Made by a program: the position numbers and the translations under genes. 64,000 nt of DNA from Flavobacterium franklandianum (GTDB lineage: Bacteria; Bacteroidota; Bacteroidia; Flavobacteriales; Flavobacteriaceae), in the NCBI RefSeq assembly GCF_007097365.1, contig NZ_VJZR01000017.1, positions 1-64,000 of the forward strand, read 5' to 3'. The stretch's first letter is position 1, and the number at the start of each line of letters is the position of its first letter. Shown piece after piece: positions 8,565 through 15,426 of the stretch. The notes below the pieces were generated by a model. It was not told the DNA's origin. It saw only the letters and a program-made list of their open reading frames with translations, and ran no database searches.

Positions 8565-9634
8565 TTTTTTTTTTCTCCATCAAAGGTGATGGAGGCTAGT
8601 TGCATCAAGCAAAGTTCAACAAGTAGTCGCTGATTCTGACTCACTTTGTATTTCAAATCACAATCATTGGCAATTTCGATTCCTTTCAGCAAAAAGTCTT
8701 GAGAAGCCTTTTGACATTGAATAGCGTATAATTTTTGGGCTTGTTCTCCAACTTCTAATAAGGATAAAGTAGAAGGCGTTTTCGACACCAATAAATCTCT
8801 GAAATGAGTTGCCAAACCGGATACAAAATGATGTGCATCAAAACCTTTGGCAAGAATATCATTGAAAGTAATCAGTAATTCTGGAATTTTATTTTCCAAA
8901 ATTAAGTCGGTTACCGTAATATAAGTTTCATAATCGAGAACATTCAGGTTTTCGGTCACAGCTTGACGGGTCAAATTGTTGCCACAATAGGAAACTACTC
9001 GGTCAAAAATCGATAAAGCATCACGCATCGCACCATCGGCTTTTTGAGCAATAATGTGCAAAGCGTCGTCTTCGCAAGTCACGCCTTGGCTAAAAGCAAC
9101 TTCGGCAAGATGTTCTTTGGCATCTTTTACGGTAATTCTTTTGAAATCGAATATCTGACAACGAGAAAGTATCGTTGGAATAATCTTGTGCTTTTCGGTC
9201 GTGGCCAATATAAAAATGGCGTGTTTTGGCGGTTCTTCCAACGTTTTGAGGAAAGCGTTAAAAGCTGCCGAAGACAACATATGTACCTCGTCTATAATAT
9301 AAACCTTGTATTGTCCGGTTTGTGGCGGAATCCGAACTTGGTCAATTAAACTCCGAATATCATCAACAGAATTGTTAGAAGCGGCATCCAATTCGAATAC
9401 ATTGAAAGCAAAATCTTCGTTTGGATCGTCATATCCAGGTTGGTTGATTTTTCGAGCAAGAATTCTAGCGCAAGTTGTTTTACCAACGCCACGAGGGCCA
9501 GTAAACAATAGTGCAGAAGCCAAGTGATTGCTTTCTATGGCGTGCAACAAAGTGCTGGTAATGGCTTTTTGTCCCACAACATCATTAAATGTTTGCGGGC
9601 GATATTTACGAGCCGATACTACAAATTGTTCCAT
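8549..9634 (-). CDS. dnaX: DNA polymerase III gamma subunit (zero-frame DnaX product)
   Basis: The 361-residue zero-frame product holds the AAA+ clamp-loader motor. Walker A is GPRGVGKTT (about residues 45-53), Walker B/DExx is IIDEVHML, and the Arg-finger SRC motif is in TILSRCQIFDF. Collar-domain helices follow. The protein stops four residues after the A10 run (KKK-LSNL), a gamma-like truncated form. The Cys4 zinc module normally found between Walker A and the ELDAASN motif is absent; only about 17 linker residues (QPGYDDPNEDFAFNV) lie there, with no cysteine. The ATG at 9634 is preceded by AT-rich DNA without a strong ribosome site. The tau form needs a -1 shift at 8564-8570. Confidence 0.95.
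   Translation of the reverse strand: MEQFVVSARKYRPQTFNDVVGQKAITSTLLHAIESNHLASALLFTGPRGVGKTTCARILARKINQPGYDDPNEDFAFNVFELDAASNNSVDDIRSLIDQVRIPPQTGQYKVYIIDEVHMLSSAAFNAFLKTLEEPPKHAIFILATTEKHKIIPTILSRCQIFDFKRITVKDAKEHLAEVAFSQGVTCEDDALHIIAQKADGAMRDALSIFDRVVSYCGNNLTRQAVTENLNVLDYETYITVTDLILENKIPELLITFNDILAKGFDAHHFVSGLATHFRDLLVSKTPSTLSLLEVGEQAQKLYAIQCQKASQDFLLKGIEIANDCDLKYKVSQNQRLLVELCLMQLASITFDGEKKKLSNL
8564..8574 (-). promoter_or_regulatory. dnaX: Slippery A10-G run in dnaX (frameshift or transcriptional slippage site)
   Basis: On the coding strand the sequence is GGA GAA AAA AAA AAG TTG. It contains ten A residues and the exact heptamer A AAA AAG used for -1 frameshifting in E. coli dnaX. A -1 shift, or addition of one A during transcription as in Thermus dnaX, moves ribosomes from the frame ending in LSNL-stop to the long tau frame. 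A GGAG sits immediately before the run, closer than the stimulatory Shine-Dalgarno-like element of E. coli. I see no strong downstream hairpin. Transcriptional slippage is therefore at least as likely as ribosomal shifting. Confidence 0.75.
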
Positions 9635-9816
9635 AGATTTTTATTGGTTAGCAAATATAGGATTTTTGTTGATTTATTTATTTGGTAATTTGTTTATTTG
9701 AAGAAAATCTTTTCCTTAATAACATCAAAATAAGGATTGAAAACAATAGCATATTGATAATCAAAGAAATGATTGTCACTTTGTCTTAGATTGTGTTTTT
9801 TTTGATTTATGAAAAA

Positions 9817-10128
9817 CTAAGTTCTAAATCGCTTGCTATTTCCTTGAATACATAATTGAGCCAAAACAGTGGCTGCTTCACTTTCTGAATTGGCCGAAAA
9901 TCCCGCAACATACACACCTCTTTCACCAGATTTAGAAGTTATGCCATAAACTACAGCTTCTTCATCGGGATCGGAATCGCCTTCATAACGATAGACGTGT
10001 TCTATTTCATAGCGATGTGGATTTTCTTGAATGGTTTCATCTTGAAGGTTAAAATCGTGGATGAAACCTTTTTTGTTCAGTTGTTTCAAAGCTTCTGAAA
10101 CAGTGGCATAATGATAAATAGGTTTCAT
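9817..10128 (-). CDS. Small conserved flavobacterial protein of unknown function
   Basis: The 103-residue protein has an N-terminal region like the short Bacteroidota proteins beginning YHYATVSEALKQLNKKGF, then a beta-rich core (HRYEIEHVYRYEGDSDPDEEAVVYGI), and a helix in the segment AGFSANSESEAATVLAQL. No signal peptide or membrane segment is seen. From memory, relatives in databases sometimes carry the name phosphoribosylpyrophosphate synthetase, but nothing here resembles that enzyme (no PRPP loop, one third of its length), so the name should not be transferred. It is monocistronic, between dnaX and rnpB. Confidence 0.75.
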   Translation of the reverse strand: MKPIYHYATVSEALKQLNKKGFIHDFNLQDETIQENPHRYEIEHVYRYEGDSDPDEEAVVYGITSKSGERGVYVAGFSANSESEAATVLAQLCIQGNSKRFRT

Positions 10129-10217
10129 AATACTATTATTTTGAGTTAATGCTTAAAGGTAACTATTTTAATATAAACAGATTGTAAAAGTATTGTTAAA
10201 CTCAAGTACTTAAATAA

Positions 10218-10247
10218 TTGGAAACGATATTAATTATAGTAAATTTG
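10218..10247 (+). promoter_or_regulatory. Bacteroidota-type promoter of rnpB
   Basis: TTG at 10218-10220 and TAAATTTG at 10240-10247 are separated by 19 bases. This fits the Bacteroidota sigma-A consensus (TTTG at -33, TAnnTTTG at -7). The predicted start of transcription a few bases downstream coincides with the 5' end of the RNase P RNA P1 helix at about 10251. Confidence 0.75.
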
Positions 10248-10249
10248 CA

Positions 10250-10556
10250 TCGCAGACCGCCTTATCGCCGCGATTTATCGGGGAGGAAAGTCCGGACACC
10301 ACAGAGAAGCATAGCGGGTAACGCCCGTCGGTTCGAGTAATCGGATTAGGACAAGTGCAACAGAAAGTATGTACAGGTAATGCTGTAGTGAAACCAGGTA
10401 AACTCTATGCGGTGAAATTTCAAGTATATCGGCATTTAAGGGTTCTCGCCCGTTGTCGAAGGGTAGAAAGATGGAGCGCGTGAGTAATTGCGTGCCTAGA
10501 TAAATGATAAGGCTCCAATTTATTGGGGACAAAATCCGGCTTATAGGTCTGCTTTT
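10250..10556 (+). ncRNA. rnpB: RNase P RNA (bacterial class A)
   Basis: The sequence carries the conserved cores of RNase P RNA. The 5' block GAGGAAAGTCCGGACACC lies near 10282-10299. The internal block GTGCAACAGAAAGTATG follows at about 10354. The 3' block GACAAAATCCGGCTTATAGG lies near 10528-10547. GCAGACC (10252-10258) pairs with GGTCTGC (10546-10552) to form helix P1, and the run TTTTTTTA that follows acts as the end signal. Length of about 305 nucleotides is a little short for class A RNAs. The RNA is the catalytic subunit that matures tRNA 5' ends. It has its own promoter just upstream. Confidence 0.96.
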
Positions 10557-10561
10557 TTTAT

Positions 10562-10639
10562 TTTGTCATTGCGAGGAACGAAGCAATCTCATATCGAGAG
10601 CAACTAATGCGATTTCTCCCTTTGGTCGAAATGACAAAT
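10562..10639 (+). repeat. Interspersed repeat element containing GCGAGGAACGAAGCAATC
   Basis: A 78-base unit bounded by the inverted ends TTTGTCATT (from 10562) and AATGACAAA (ending near 10639). Its left half holds CATTGCGAGGAACGAAGCAATC, the same word that brackets the GIY-YIG gene at 44.2-44.7 kb. The right half is a diverged complementary arm (GCGATTTCTCCCTTTGGTCG). It sits directly behind the rnpB terminator and in front of the 3' end of rsmD, and it has no coding capacity. Confidence 0.75.
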
Positions 10640-10659
10640 CTTGTAAAAAATCAATAAAT

Positions 10660-11256
10660 TTATTCCTCTTCAGAATCCTCGAACAACTCTTCATCATCGA
10701 TTTCTTCGTCAGTAGATTTACCAATTTCAAAGAAACTAAAAATAGAACCACCATAACTTTTCTTGAAAGAGAAGTGAATCAAATGATCGAGTTTCGTGTA
10801 TTTAGAATGTTCGATAATCATCATACCGTCTTCCTGAAGTGTATTTTTTTCGAAAACAAGTAAGACAATTTTGTCAAAGGTTTTCTGGTCAAGTGCATAT
10901 GGGGGATCTGCGAAAATTATATCGTAAGTTGCCTTATTTCTTTCTAAAAAAGTAAAAACATCACTCTTTGTTGCTGCAATATTAAAATCATATTCGGTGG
11001 CCACTTGTTTGATAAATTTCACGCAACCAAAATCGGCATCAACTGATGTGATAGGAGTACTGCCACGAGAGGCAAATTCGAAACTTATATTTCCAGTTCC
11101 GGCGAATAAATCCAGTATTTTCAAGCCTTCAAAACTGAAATGGTTGTTCAAAACATTGAATAATGCTTCTTTCGACATATCGGTTGTGGGGCGAACGGGA
11201 AGTCCTTTTGGCGGAAAAATACGTCTTCCTTTATATTTACCTGAAATGATTCTCAC
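10660..11256 (-). CDS. rsmD: 16S rRNA (guanine-N2)-methyltransferase RsmD
   Basis: The 198-residue SAM-dependent methyltransferase matches RsmD, which methylates G966 (E. coli numbering) of 16S rRNA in the 30S particle. Seen in order: the family N-terminus MRIISGKYKGRRI, PTTDMSKEALFNVL, the SAM-binding loop DLFAGTGNISFEF (residues 49-61) and the catalytic DPPY (117-120). The last ~20 residues are an unusual acidic tail (DEEIDDEELFEDSEEE). The start codon overlaps the stop region of the DUF3822 gene by four bases, indicating translational coupling. Confidence 0.95.
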   Translation of the reverse strand: MRIISGKYKGRRIFPPKGLPVRPTTDMSKEALFNVLNNHFSFEGLKILDLFAGTGNISFEFASRGSTPITSVDADFGCVKFIKQVATEYDFNIAATKSDVFTFLERNKATYDIIFADPPYALDQKTFDKIVLLVFEKNTLQEDGMMIIEHSKYTKLDHLIHFSFKKSYGGSIFSFFEIGKSTDEEIDDEELFEDSEEE

Positions 11257-12071
11257 GATTGGAATAAAATAAAATGTTTCTGATTTTGGGCAGTTGAAAA
11301 GGAATTGTTTTTTTGCAAATTCGATACATCAAACAAAGACACATTTCGAATGTATTTGAAAGCCAATTGATAAAAATCGTCTTCCTCGGCAATGGTTCCC
11401 AATAATTCCAGTTTGAAATTCTCGGGATTCATATTCAATTGTTCGGCAGTGAAAAGCAAATAGTAAAGAAAATCTTCCGGAGTTTGATATTCGAAAGAAT
11501 TGAATAAAAGCAACTTTTGATTTTGAACGACAATAATCTCAAAATGACCTGAATTGAAATTCACAATCATCTTTTTATCATCTATATTTTTAGAAGCTTC
11601 TAAAAGTTTGGCGACCAAAATACTGTTGGCGTGTTTGTAATCGAAAGAGCCAAATTGGTCTATGAAAAAATTATTGATATTCACATACGGAATGTAAACA
11701 GCATTCATTTGATAATTTGGAATTTCGTCGAAAGCAAAAAAATCGGTTTCGAAAACCTTCGTATTGTATTGCAAATAACTACCTAAAAAGTGCTCGTCAA
11801 AAAGTGGTTCAGGAACAAATGTCGAAAGATTGTTGTTGTGAATCACCAATATTTCATCATAAGAATCCTTTAGTTCGGCGTTCTCTCTGAAAGCTTCGCC
11901 AAACAATTCTTCGATTTTGGTAGCTTTGTGAAAGGTATCAAAATGGATTTCCTTCACTGAAAGCACCTTGTGATTTAAAGTATCAAAAACACAAAACGAA
12001 AGCCCTGTCAAGGAAACTTGAAGCGAGAGTTTTTTGTATTTTTTATCGGTAATGGTAGTGTTAACAGACAT
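11253..12071 (-). CDS. DUF3822 family protein
   Basis: A 272-residue protein matching the Bacteroidota DUF3822 family. The N-terminus KLSLQVSLTGLSFCVFD opens an ASKHA-like (actin/hexokinase fold) pattern. A second similar strand-loop set is in KMIVNFNSGHFEIIVVQNQKLLLFNSF (written here only as a region, about residues 165-191). No catalytic motif is obvious, and the function is unknown. The gene overlaps rsmD by four bases, an arrangement I recall as common in Flavobacteriia, so a link to ribosome maturation is possible but not shown. Confidence 0.85.
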   Translation of the reverse strand: MSVNTTITDKKYKKLSLQVSLTGLSFCVFDTLNHKVLSVKEIHFDTFHKATKIEELFGEAFRENAELKDSYDEILVIHNNNLSTFVPEPLFDEHFLGSYLQYNTKVFETDFFAFDEIPNYQMNAVYIPYVNINNFFIDQFGSFDYKHANSILVAKLLEASKNIDDKKMIVNFNSGHFEIIVVQNQKLLLFNSFEYQTPEDFLYYLLFTAEQLNMNPENFKLELLGTIAEEDDFYQLAFKYIRNVSLFDVSNLQKNNSFSTAQNQKHFILFQS

Positions 12072-12107
12072 AATTGCAAACTTACAAATTTATTTTATAG
12101 TTTAGAA

Positions 12108-12169
12108 GTTTAAAGGTTTAAAGGTTTAAATGTTTAAGACGTACACTTTAAACTTTTAAACCTTTAAAC
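12108..12169. repeat. GTTTAAA word-repeat hairpin
   Basis: GTTTAAAGGTTTAAA (12108-12122) is complementary to TTTAAACCTTTAAAC (12155-12169). The arms are made of repeated GTTTAAA words. The hairpin lies between the divergent DUF3822 and RecD-like genes, so it is not an ordinary terminator. Related tracts occur at 37481-37561 and 49347-49383. Confidence 0.7.
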
Positions 12170-12209
12170 TCTATAACTTTTTCTTTACTTTGCAGTCAAA
12201 TTACACCAA

Positions 12210-13631
12210 ATGGAATCCTCCTTGTTTTATAGTCTTTTACTGAAAAAATTCCCTTTTAAACCAACCTATAAACAGGATATATTTTTCCAAAAAATCGCAA
12301 TTTTCTTGACCGAAAAAGACAATAACACGATTTTTGTCTTAAAAGGATATGCTGGAACAGGAAAAACGACGGTGATTTCGACAATCGTAAACAACTTGAT
12401 TGACATCAACAAAAAATATGTTTTACTCGCGCCAACAGGTCGTGCGGCCAAGGTAATTGCCAATTATTCAAATAAACCCGCTTTTACGATTCATAAGAAA
12501 ATCTACTTTCCCAAGAAATCTTCCGGTGGTGGCGTTTCATTTACCTTGCAACAAAACAAACATACCAACACGATTTTTATTGTTGATGAAGCTTCGATGA
12601 TTTCGGACACGAATTCGGATTCTAAGTTGTACGAAAATGGTTCTTTGCTCGATGATTTGATTTCTTATGTCTATTCAGGAACGAATTGTAAAATGATTTT
12701 GTTGGGAGATACTGCGCAGTTGCCTCCCGTGAATTTGGATATTAGCCCGGCTTTGGACATTCAAACTTTGGGTATGAATTACAACAAAGAAGTCGAACAC
12801 ATTGAGTTAGACGAAGTAATGCGTCAAGAAGAAAACTCCGGAATCTTATATAATGCTACAGAACTTCGAGAGTTGTTGAAGGATTCTTTCATTACTGAAT
12901 TCCAATTTGACCTCAAGAAATTCAAGGACATTGTTCGTTTGGTAGATGGTTACGATATTCAAGACGCCATAAATTCCTCCTATAGTAATTATAGTATCGA
13001 AGACACCGCTTTTATCGTTCGTTCGAATAAAAGGGCCAATCAATATAATGAGCAAATCCGTTCGAAAATTCTCGATAAAGAAAATGAATTATCTACAGGA
13101 GATTTTTTGATGGTGGTCAAAAATAATTATTTCTGGCTTAAAGACTCCGATGAAGCAGGTTTTATTGCCAATGGTGATATCATCGAAGTCTTGGAAATTT
13201 TCAATATTAAGGAATTATACGGTTTCAATTTTGCCAAAGTAAAAATAAGAATGGTCGATTATCCGAACCAAAAACCATTTGAAACGGTTTTATTATTGGA
13301 CACCATAAAAAGTGAATCGCCGTCCTTGACATACGAAGAATCGAACCGATTGTATCAGGAAATTTTGAAAGATTACGAAGGTGAAACCAAGTTCAAACAA
13401 TTCCAAAAAGTAAAAGCCAACGAATATTTCAACGGCTTACAAGTCAAATTTTCGTATGCCATTACGTGTCACAAATCGCAAGGTGGGCAGTGGAATACCG
13501 TTTTTATCGAGCAACCGTATTTGCCTGACGGAATCAATAGAGATTACATTCGATGGTTGTACACTGCAATGACTAGAGCTAAAAATAAATTATATTTGAT
13601 AGGATTTAAAGACGAGAGTTTTGTGGAATGA
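12210..13631 (+). CDS. RecD-like superfamily 1 DNA helicase
   Basis: The 473-residue protein has the superfamily 1B helicase motifs in order: Walker A GYAGTGKTT (residues 46-54), motif Ia LLAPTGRAAKV, Walker B VDEASMI, motif III GDTAQLPPV, then the C-terminal UvrD/RecD motifs ITCHKSQGGQW and YTAMTRAKNKL. It is much shorter than RecD2 (~750 residues): the N-terminal helix-hairpin-helix region of RecD2 is missing. A role in processing DNA ends or replication-coupled repair is inferred from the family. It is followed by the palindrome cluster around the RAYT gene and has no operon partner. Confidence 0.9.
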   Translation: MESSLFYSLLLKKFPFKPTYKQDIFFQKIAIFLTEKDNNTIFVLKGYAGTGKTTVISTIVNNLIDINKKYVLLAPTGRAAKVIANYSNKPAFTIHKKIYFPKKSSGGGVSFTLQQNKHTNTIFIVDEASMISDTNSDSKLYENGSLLDDLISYVYSGTNCKMILLGDTAQLPPVNLDISPALDIQTLGMNYNKEVEHIELDEVMRQEENSGILYNATELRELLKDSFITEFQFDLKKFKDIVRLVDGYDIQDAINSSYSNYSIEDTAFIVRSNKRANQYNEQIRSKILDKENELSTGDFLMVVKNNYFWLKDSDEAGFIANGDIIEVLEIFNIKELYGFNFAKVKIRMVDYPNQKPFETVLLLDTIKSESPSLTYEESNRLYQEILKDYEGETKFKQFQKVKANEYFNGLQVKFSYAITCHKSQGGQWNTVFIEQPYLPDGINRDYIRWLYTAMTRAKNKLYLIGFKDESFVE

Positions 13632-13641
13632 CGCACTGTAG

Positions 13642-13661
13642 AGACGCGATTTATCGCGTCT
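13642..13661. repeat. REP-like palindrome copy 1
   Basis: AGACGCGATTTATCGCGTCT, a 9-bp perfect inverted repeat around TT. It lies ten bases downstream of the RecD-like stop codon and may serve as its transcription end. Same element as copies 2-5. Confidence 0.88.
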
Positions 13662-13714
13662 AAAATTAGTTGGGAATATTAATATTGCATATAAAATTTA
13701 TTGATATTTATGTG

Positions 13715-13734
13715 AGACGCGATAAATCGCGTCT
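13715..13734. repeat. REP-like palindrome copy 2
   Basis: AGACGCGATAAATCGCGTCT, the reverse-complement orientation of copy 1, with shared flank GTCTGTACTA. It lies 55 bases upstream of the RAYT start, so copies 1 and 2 form an inverted pair in front of the transposase. Confidence 0.88.
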
Positions 13735-13789
13735 GTACTAAGGAATCCCAGCTAAGAAATCCCAGAATTATATAAAAAAGATTCAAATT

Positions 13790-14407
13790 ATGGCAGAAAA
13801 ATTCCAAAATAAATATAGAGTTCCATCGGCCAGATTGCAAAATTGGAATTATGGTGCTAATGGTGCCTATTTTATTACGATTTGCACAAAAGAAATGCAG
13901 CATTTTTTTGGAGAAGTTGTTGATAAAAAGATGATTTTAAATTTGGTAGGAGCATTGGCAGAAGAATATTGGACAGAAATACTAAAACAATTTCCTTATG
14001 TAGAATTAGGAAATTTTCAGATTATGCCCAATCATATGCACGGAATATTGATTATTGATAAATCCGTTGTTGCGGTAGAGACGCGATTTATCGCGTCTAA
14101 TTTGGGTGAGAGAATTGATGATGTCGATATTAGTGAGACGCGATTAATCGCGTCTGTACCAGAGAAAGATGGAATTGGAGGATTTGCTGGAGAAAATAAT
14201 CCGATGTTAGCGGATAATATATCTAGAATAATTCGTTGGTACAAAGGAAGATGTACCTTTGAAATGCGAAAAAAAAATCCAAATTTCGGATGGCATTCCC
14301 GTTTCCACGATCATATAATCAGAAATTCAGAATCATTTGAAAGAATACAAAATTATATAGAAGAAAATCCAGCGAGATGGGAAGAGGATAAATTTTATAA
14401 AAAATAA
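13790..14407 (+). CDS. REP-associated tyrosine transposase (RAYT, IS200/Y1 family)
   Basis: A 205-residue protein of the Y1/HUH single-strand nuclease superfamily. The HUH metal motif is in IMPNHMHGIL (H82, H84). The candidate nucleophile tyrosine is Y151 in RIIRWYKGRCT, and the C-terminal WHSRFHDHIIRN and IQNYIEENPARW are typical of flavobacterial RAYTs. RAYTs are single-copy relatives of IS200/IS605 transposases that act on REP palindromes. Here the gene sits between palindrome copies 2 and 5. Residues 97-103 (ETRFIAS) and 116-122 (ETRLIAS) are encoded by copies 3 and 4 in frame, so the gene has absorbed its own target repeat within a loop between HUH and Tyr. The catalytic residues look intact. 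Confidence 0.92.
   Translation: MAEKFQNKYRVPSARLQNWNYGANGAYFITICTKEMQHFFGEVVDKKMILNLVGALAEEYWTEILKQFPYVELGNFQIMPNHMHGILIIDKSVVAVETRFIASNLGERIDDVDISETRLIASVPEKDGIGGFAGENNPMLADNISRIIRWYKGRCTFEMRKKNPNFGWHSRFHDHIIRNSESFERIQNYIEENPARWEEDKFYKK
14079..14098. repeat. REP-like palindrome copy 3, inside the RAYT coding sequence
   Basis: AGACGCGATTTATCGCGTCT, identical to copy 1, read in frame as part of VETRFIASN. Reading frame is kept on both sides. Confidence 0.88.
14136..14155. repeat. REP-like palindrome copy 4, inside the RAYT coding sequence
   Basis: AGACGCGATTAATCGCGTCT, a fully perfect 20-base palindrome, read in frame as SETRLIASV. It lies 37 bases after copy 3, in the same codon phase. Confidence 0.88.
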
Positions 14408-14420
14408 TTCGCCACTGTAC

Positions 14421-14440
14421 AGACGCGATTTATCGCGTCT
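14421..14440. repeat. REP-like palindrome copy 5
   Basis: AGACGCGATTTATCGCGTCT with an extended inverted context (TGTAC on the left, GTATTA on the right), 13 bases after the RAYT stop. It closes the cassette on the right. Confidence 0.88.
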
Positions 14441-14467
14441 GTATTATATCTCAAAAAAATATTCATT

Positions 14468-15298
14468 ATGAACACCCTAAACGATCTAAATAAAATATCA
14501 GCCACTTTTTCGAACACCGAAAAAATGCCGGTTTTATTTCTGGGACACGGAAGTCCTATGAACGCTATCGAGGAAAACGAGTTTGTGATGGGTTTTCGAA
14601 ATTTGGCCAAAACTTTGCCACAACCCAACGCCATTTTGTGTATTTCGGCACATTGGTTTACTAATGGAACCAAGGTCACCGCGATGGAAATGCCCAGAAC
14701 GATTCACGATTTTGGAGGTTTTCCACAAGCCTTGTTTGAAGTGCAATATCCTGCTCCGGGAAGCCCAGAATTAGCATTAGAAACTAAAGAATTATTAAAG
14801 CCAGTTGACGTAGAACTAGACGAACATTGGGGTTTGGATCACGGAACCTGGAGTGTAATTAAACACTTGTATCCCGAAGCGAATGTTCCTGTAATCCAGT
14901 TGAGTATTGATTACACCAAATCGCCACAATATCATTTTGAATTGTCAATGAAATTAATCGATTTACGCCGAAAAGGCATCTTGATAATTGGTAGCGGAAA
15001 CATCGTTCATAACTTGAGATTGGTTGATTTTCCAAATTTTGACAAAGACAATTACGGTTACGATTGGGCGATTGAAGCCAGAGAAACCATAAACAATTAT
15101 TTATTGGACGGCAATTTCCAACCGCTTATTGATTATGAAAAACAAAGCAAGGCATTACAAATTGCGATTCCCACACCAGACCATTATTTGCCCTTGATTT
15201 ATACCTTGGGATTGAAAGACAAAACCGAAGAACTGAGTTTGTTCAACGACAAATTAGTGGCAGGTTCGTTGAGTATGACTTCGGTGAAGATTATGTAG
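14468..15298 (+). CDS. ygiD: YgiD/DODA-type extradiol ring-cleavage dioxygenase
   Basis: The 276-residue protein matches the class III extradiol dioxygenase group that includes E. coli YgiD (4,5-DOPA dioxygenase). Motifs: FLGHGSPMNAIE (metal His), CISAHWFTNG (second metal His), TIHDFGGFP, LDHGTWSVIKHLYP and IIGSGNIVHNLR. These give the usual His/His/His metal site. The physiological substrate in flavobacteria is unknown. It begins 28 bases after palindrome copy 5, so its transcription may start inside or near the RAYT cassette. Confidence 0.92.
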   Translation: MNTLNDLNKISATFSNTEKMPVLFLGHGSPMNAIEENEFVMGFRNLAKTLPQPNAILCISAHWFTNGTKVTAMEMPRTIHDFGGFPQALFEVQYPAPGSPELALETKELLKPVDVELDEHWGLDHGTWSVIKHLYPEANVPVIQLSIDYTKSPQYHFELSMKLIDLRRKGILIIGSGNIVHNLRLVDFPNFDKDNYGYDWAIEARETINNYLLDGNFQPLIDYEKQSKALQIAIPTPDHYLPLIYTLGLKDKTEELSLFNDKLVAGSLSMTSVKIM

Positions 15299-15426
15299 AT
15301 TGGTTTTGTGGGAAAATGGTATATTTGGAGAATTAATAATTAGTTATTGAAATCATTTTATTCTTAAAAGATACTATATATGAGTTTACAGAAATATTTT
15401 CATATCAAACGAAAACTTAAATAAAA

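Noticed and set aside
10275..10532. Minus-strand 85-codon frame over rnpB
   Set aside because: The whole span is the RNase P RNA on the other strand; the frame is a by-product.
13679..13903. Minus-strand 74-codon frame at the RAYT start
   Set aside because: It is antisense to the RAYT gene and reads through palindrome copy 2.
13642..14440. CRISPR array
   Set aside because: The five 20-bp palindromes have irregular spacing (73 to 364 bases) and different orientations, with a gene between them, and no cas gene is present.
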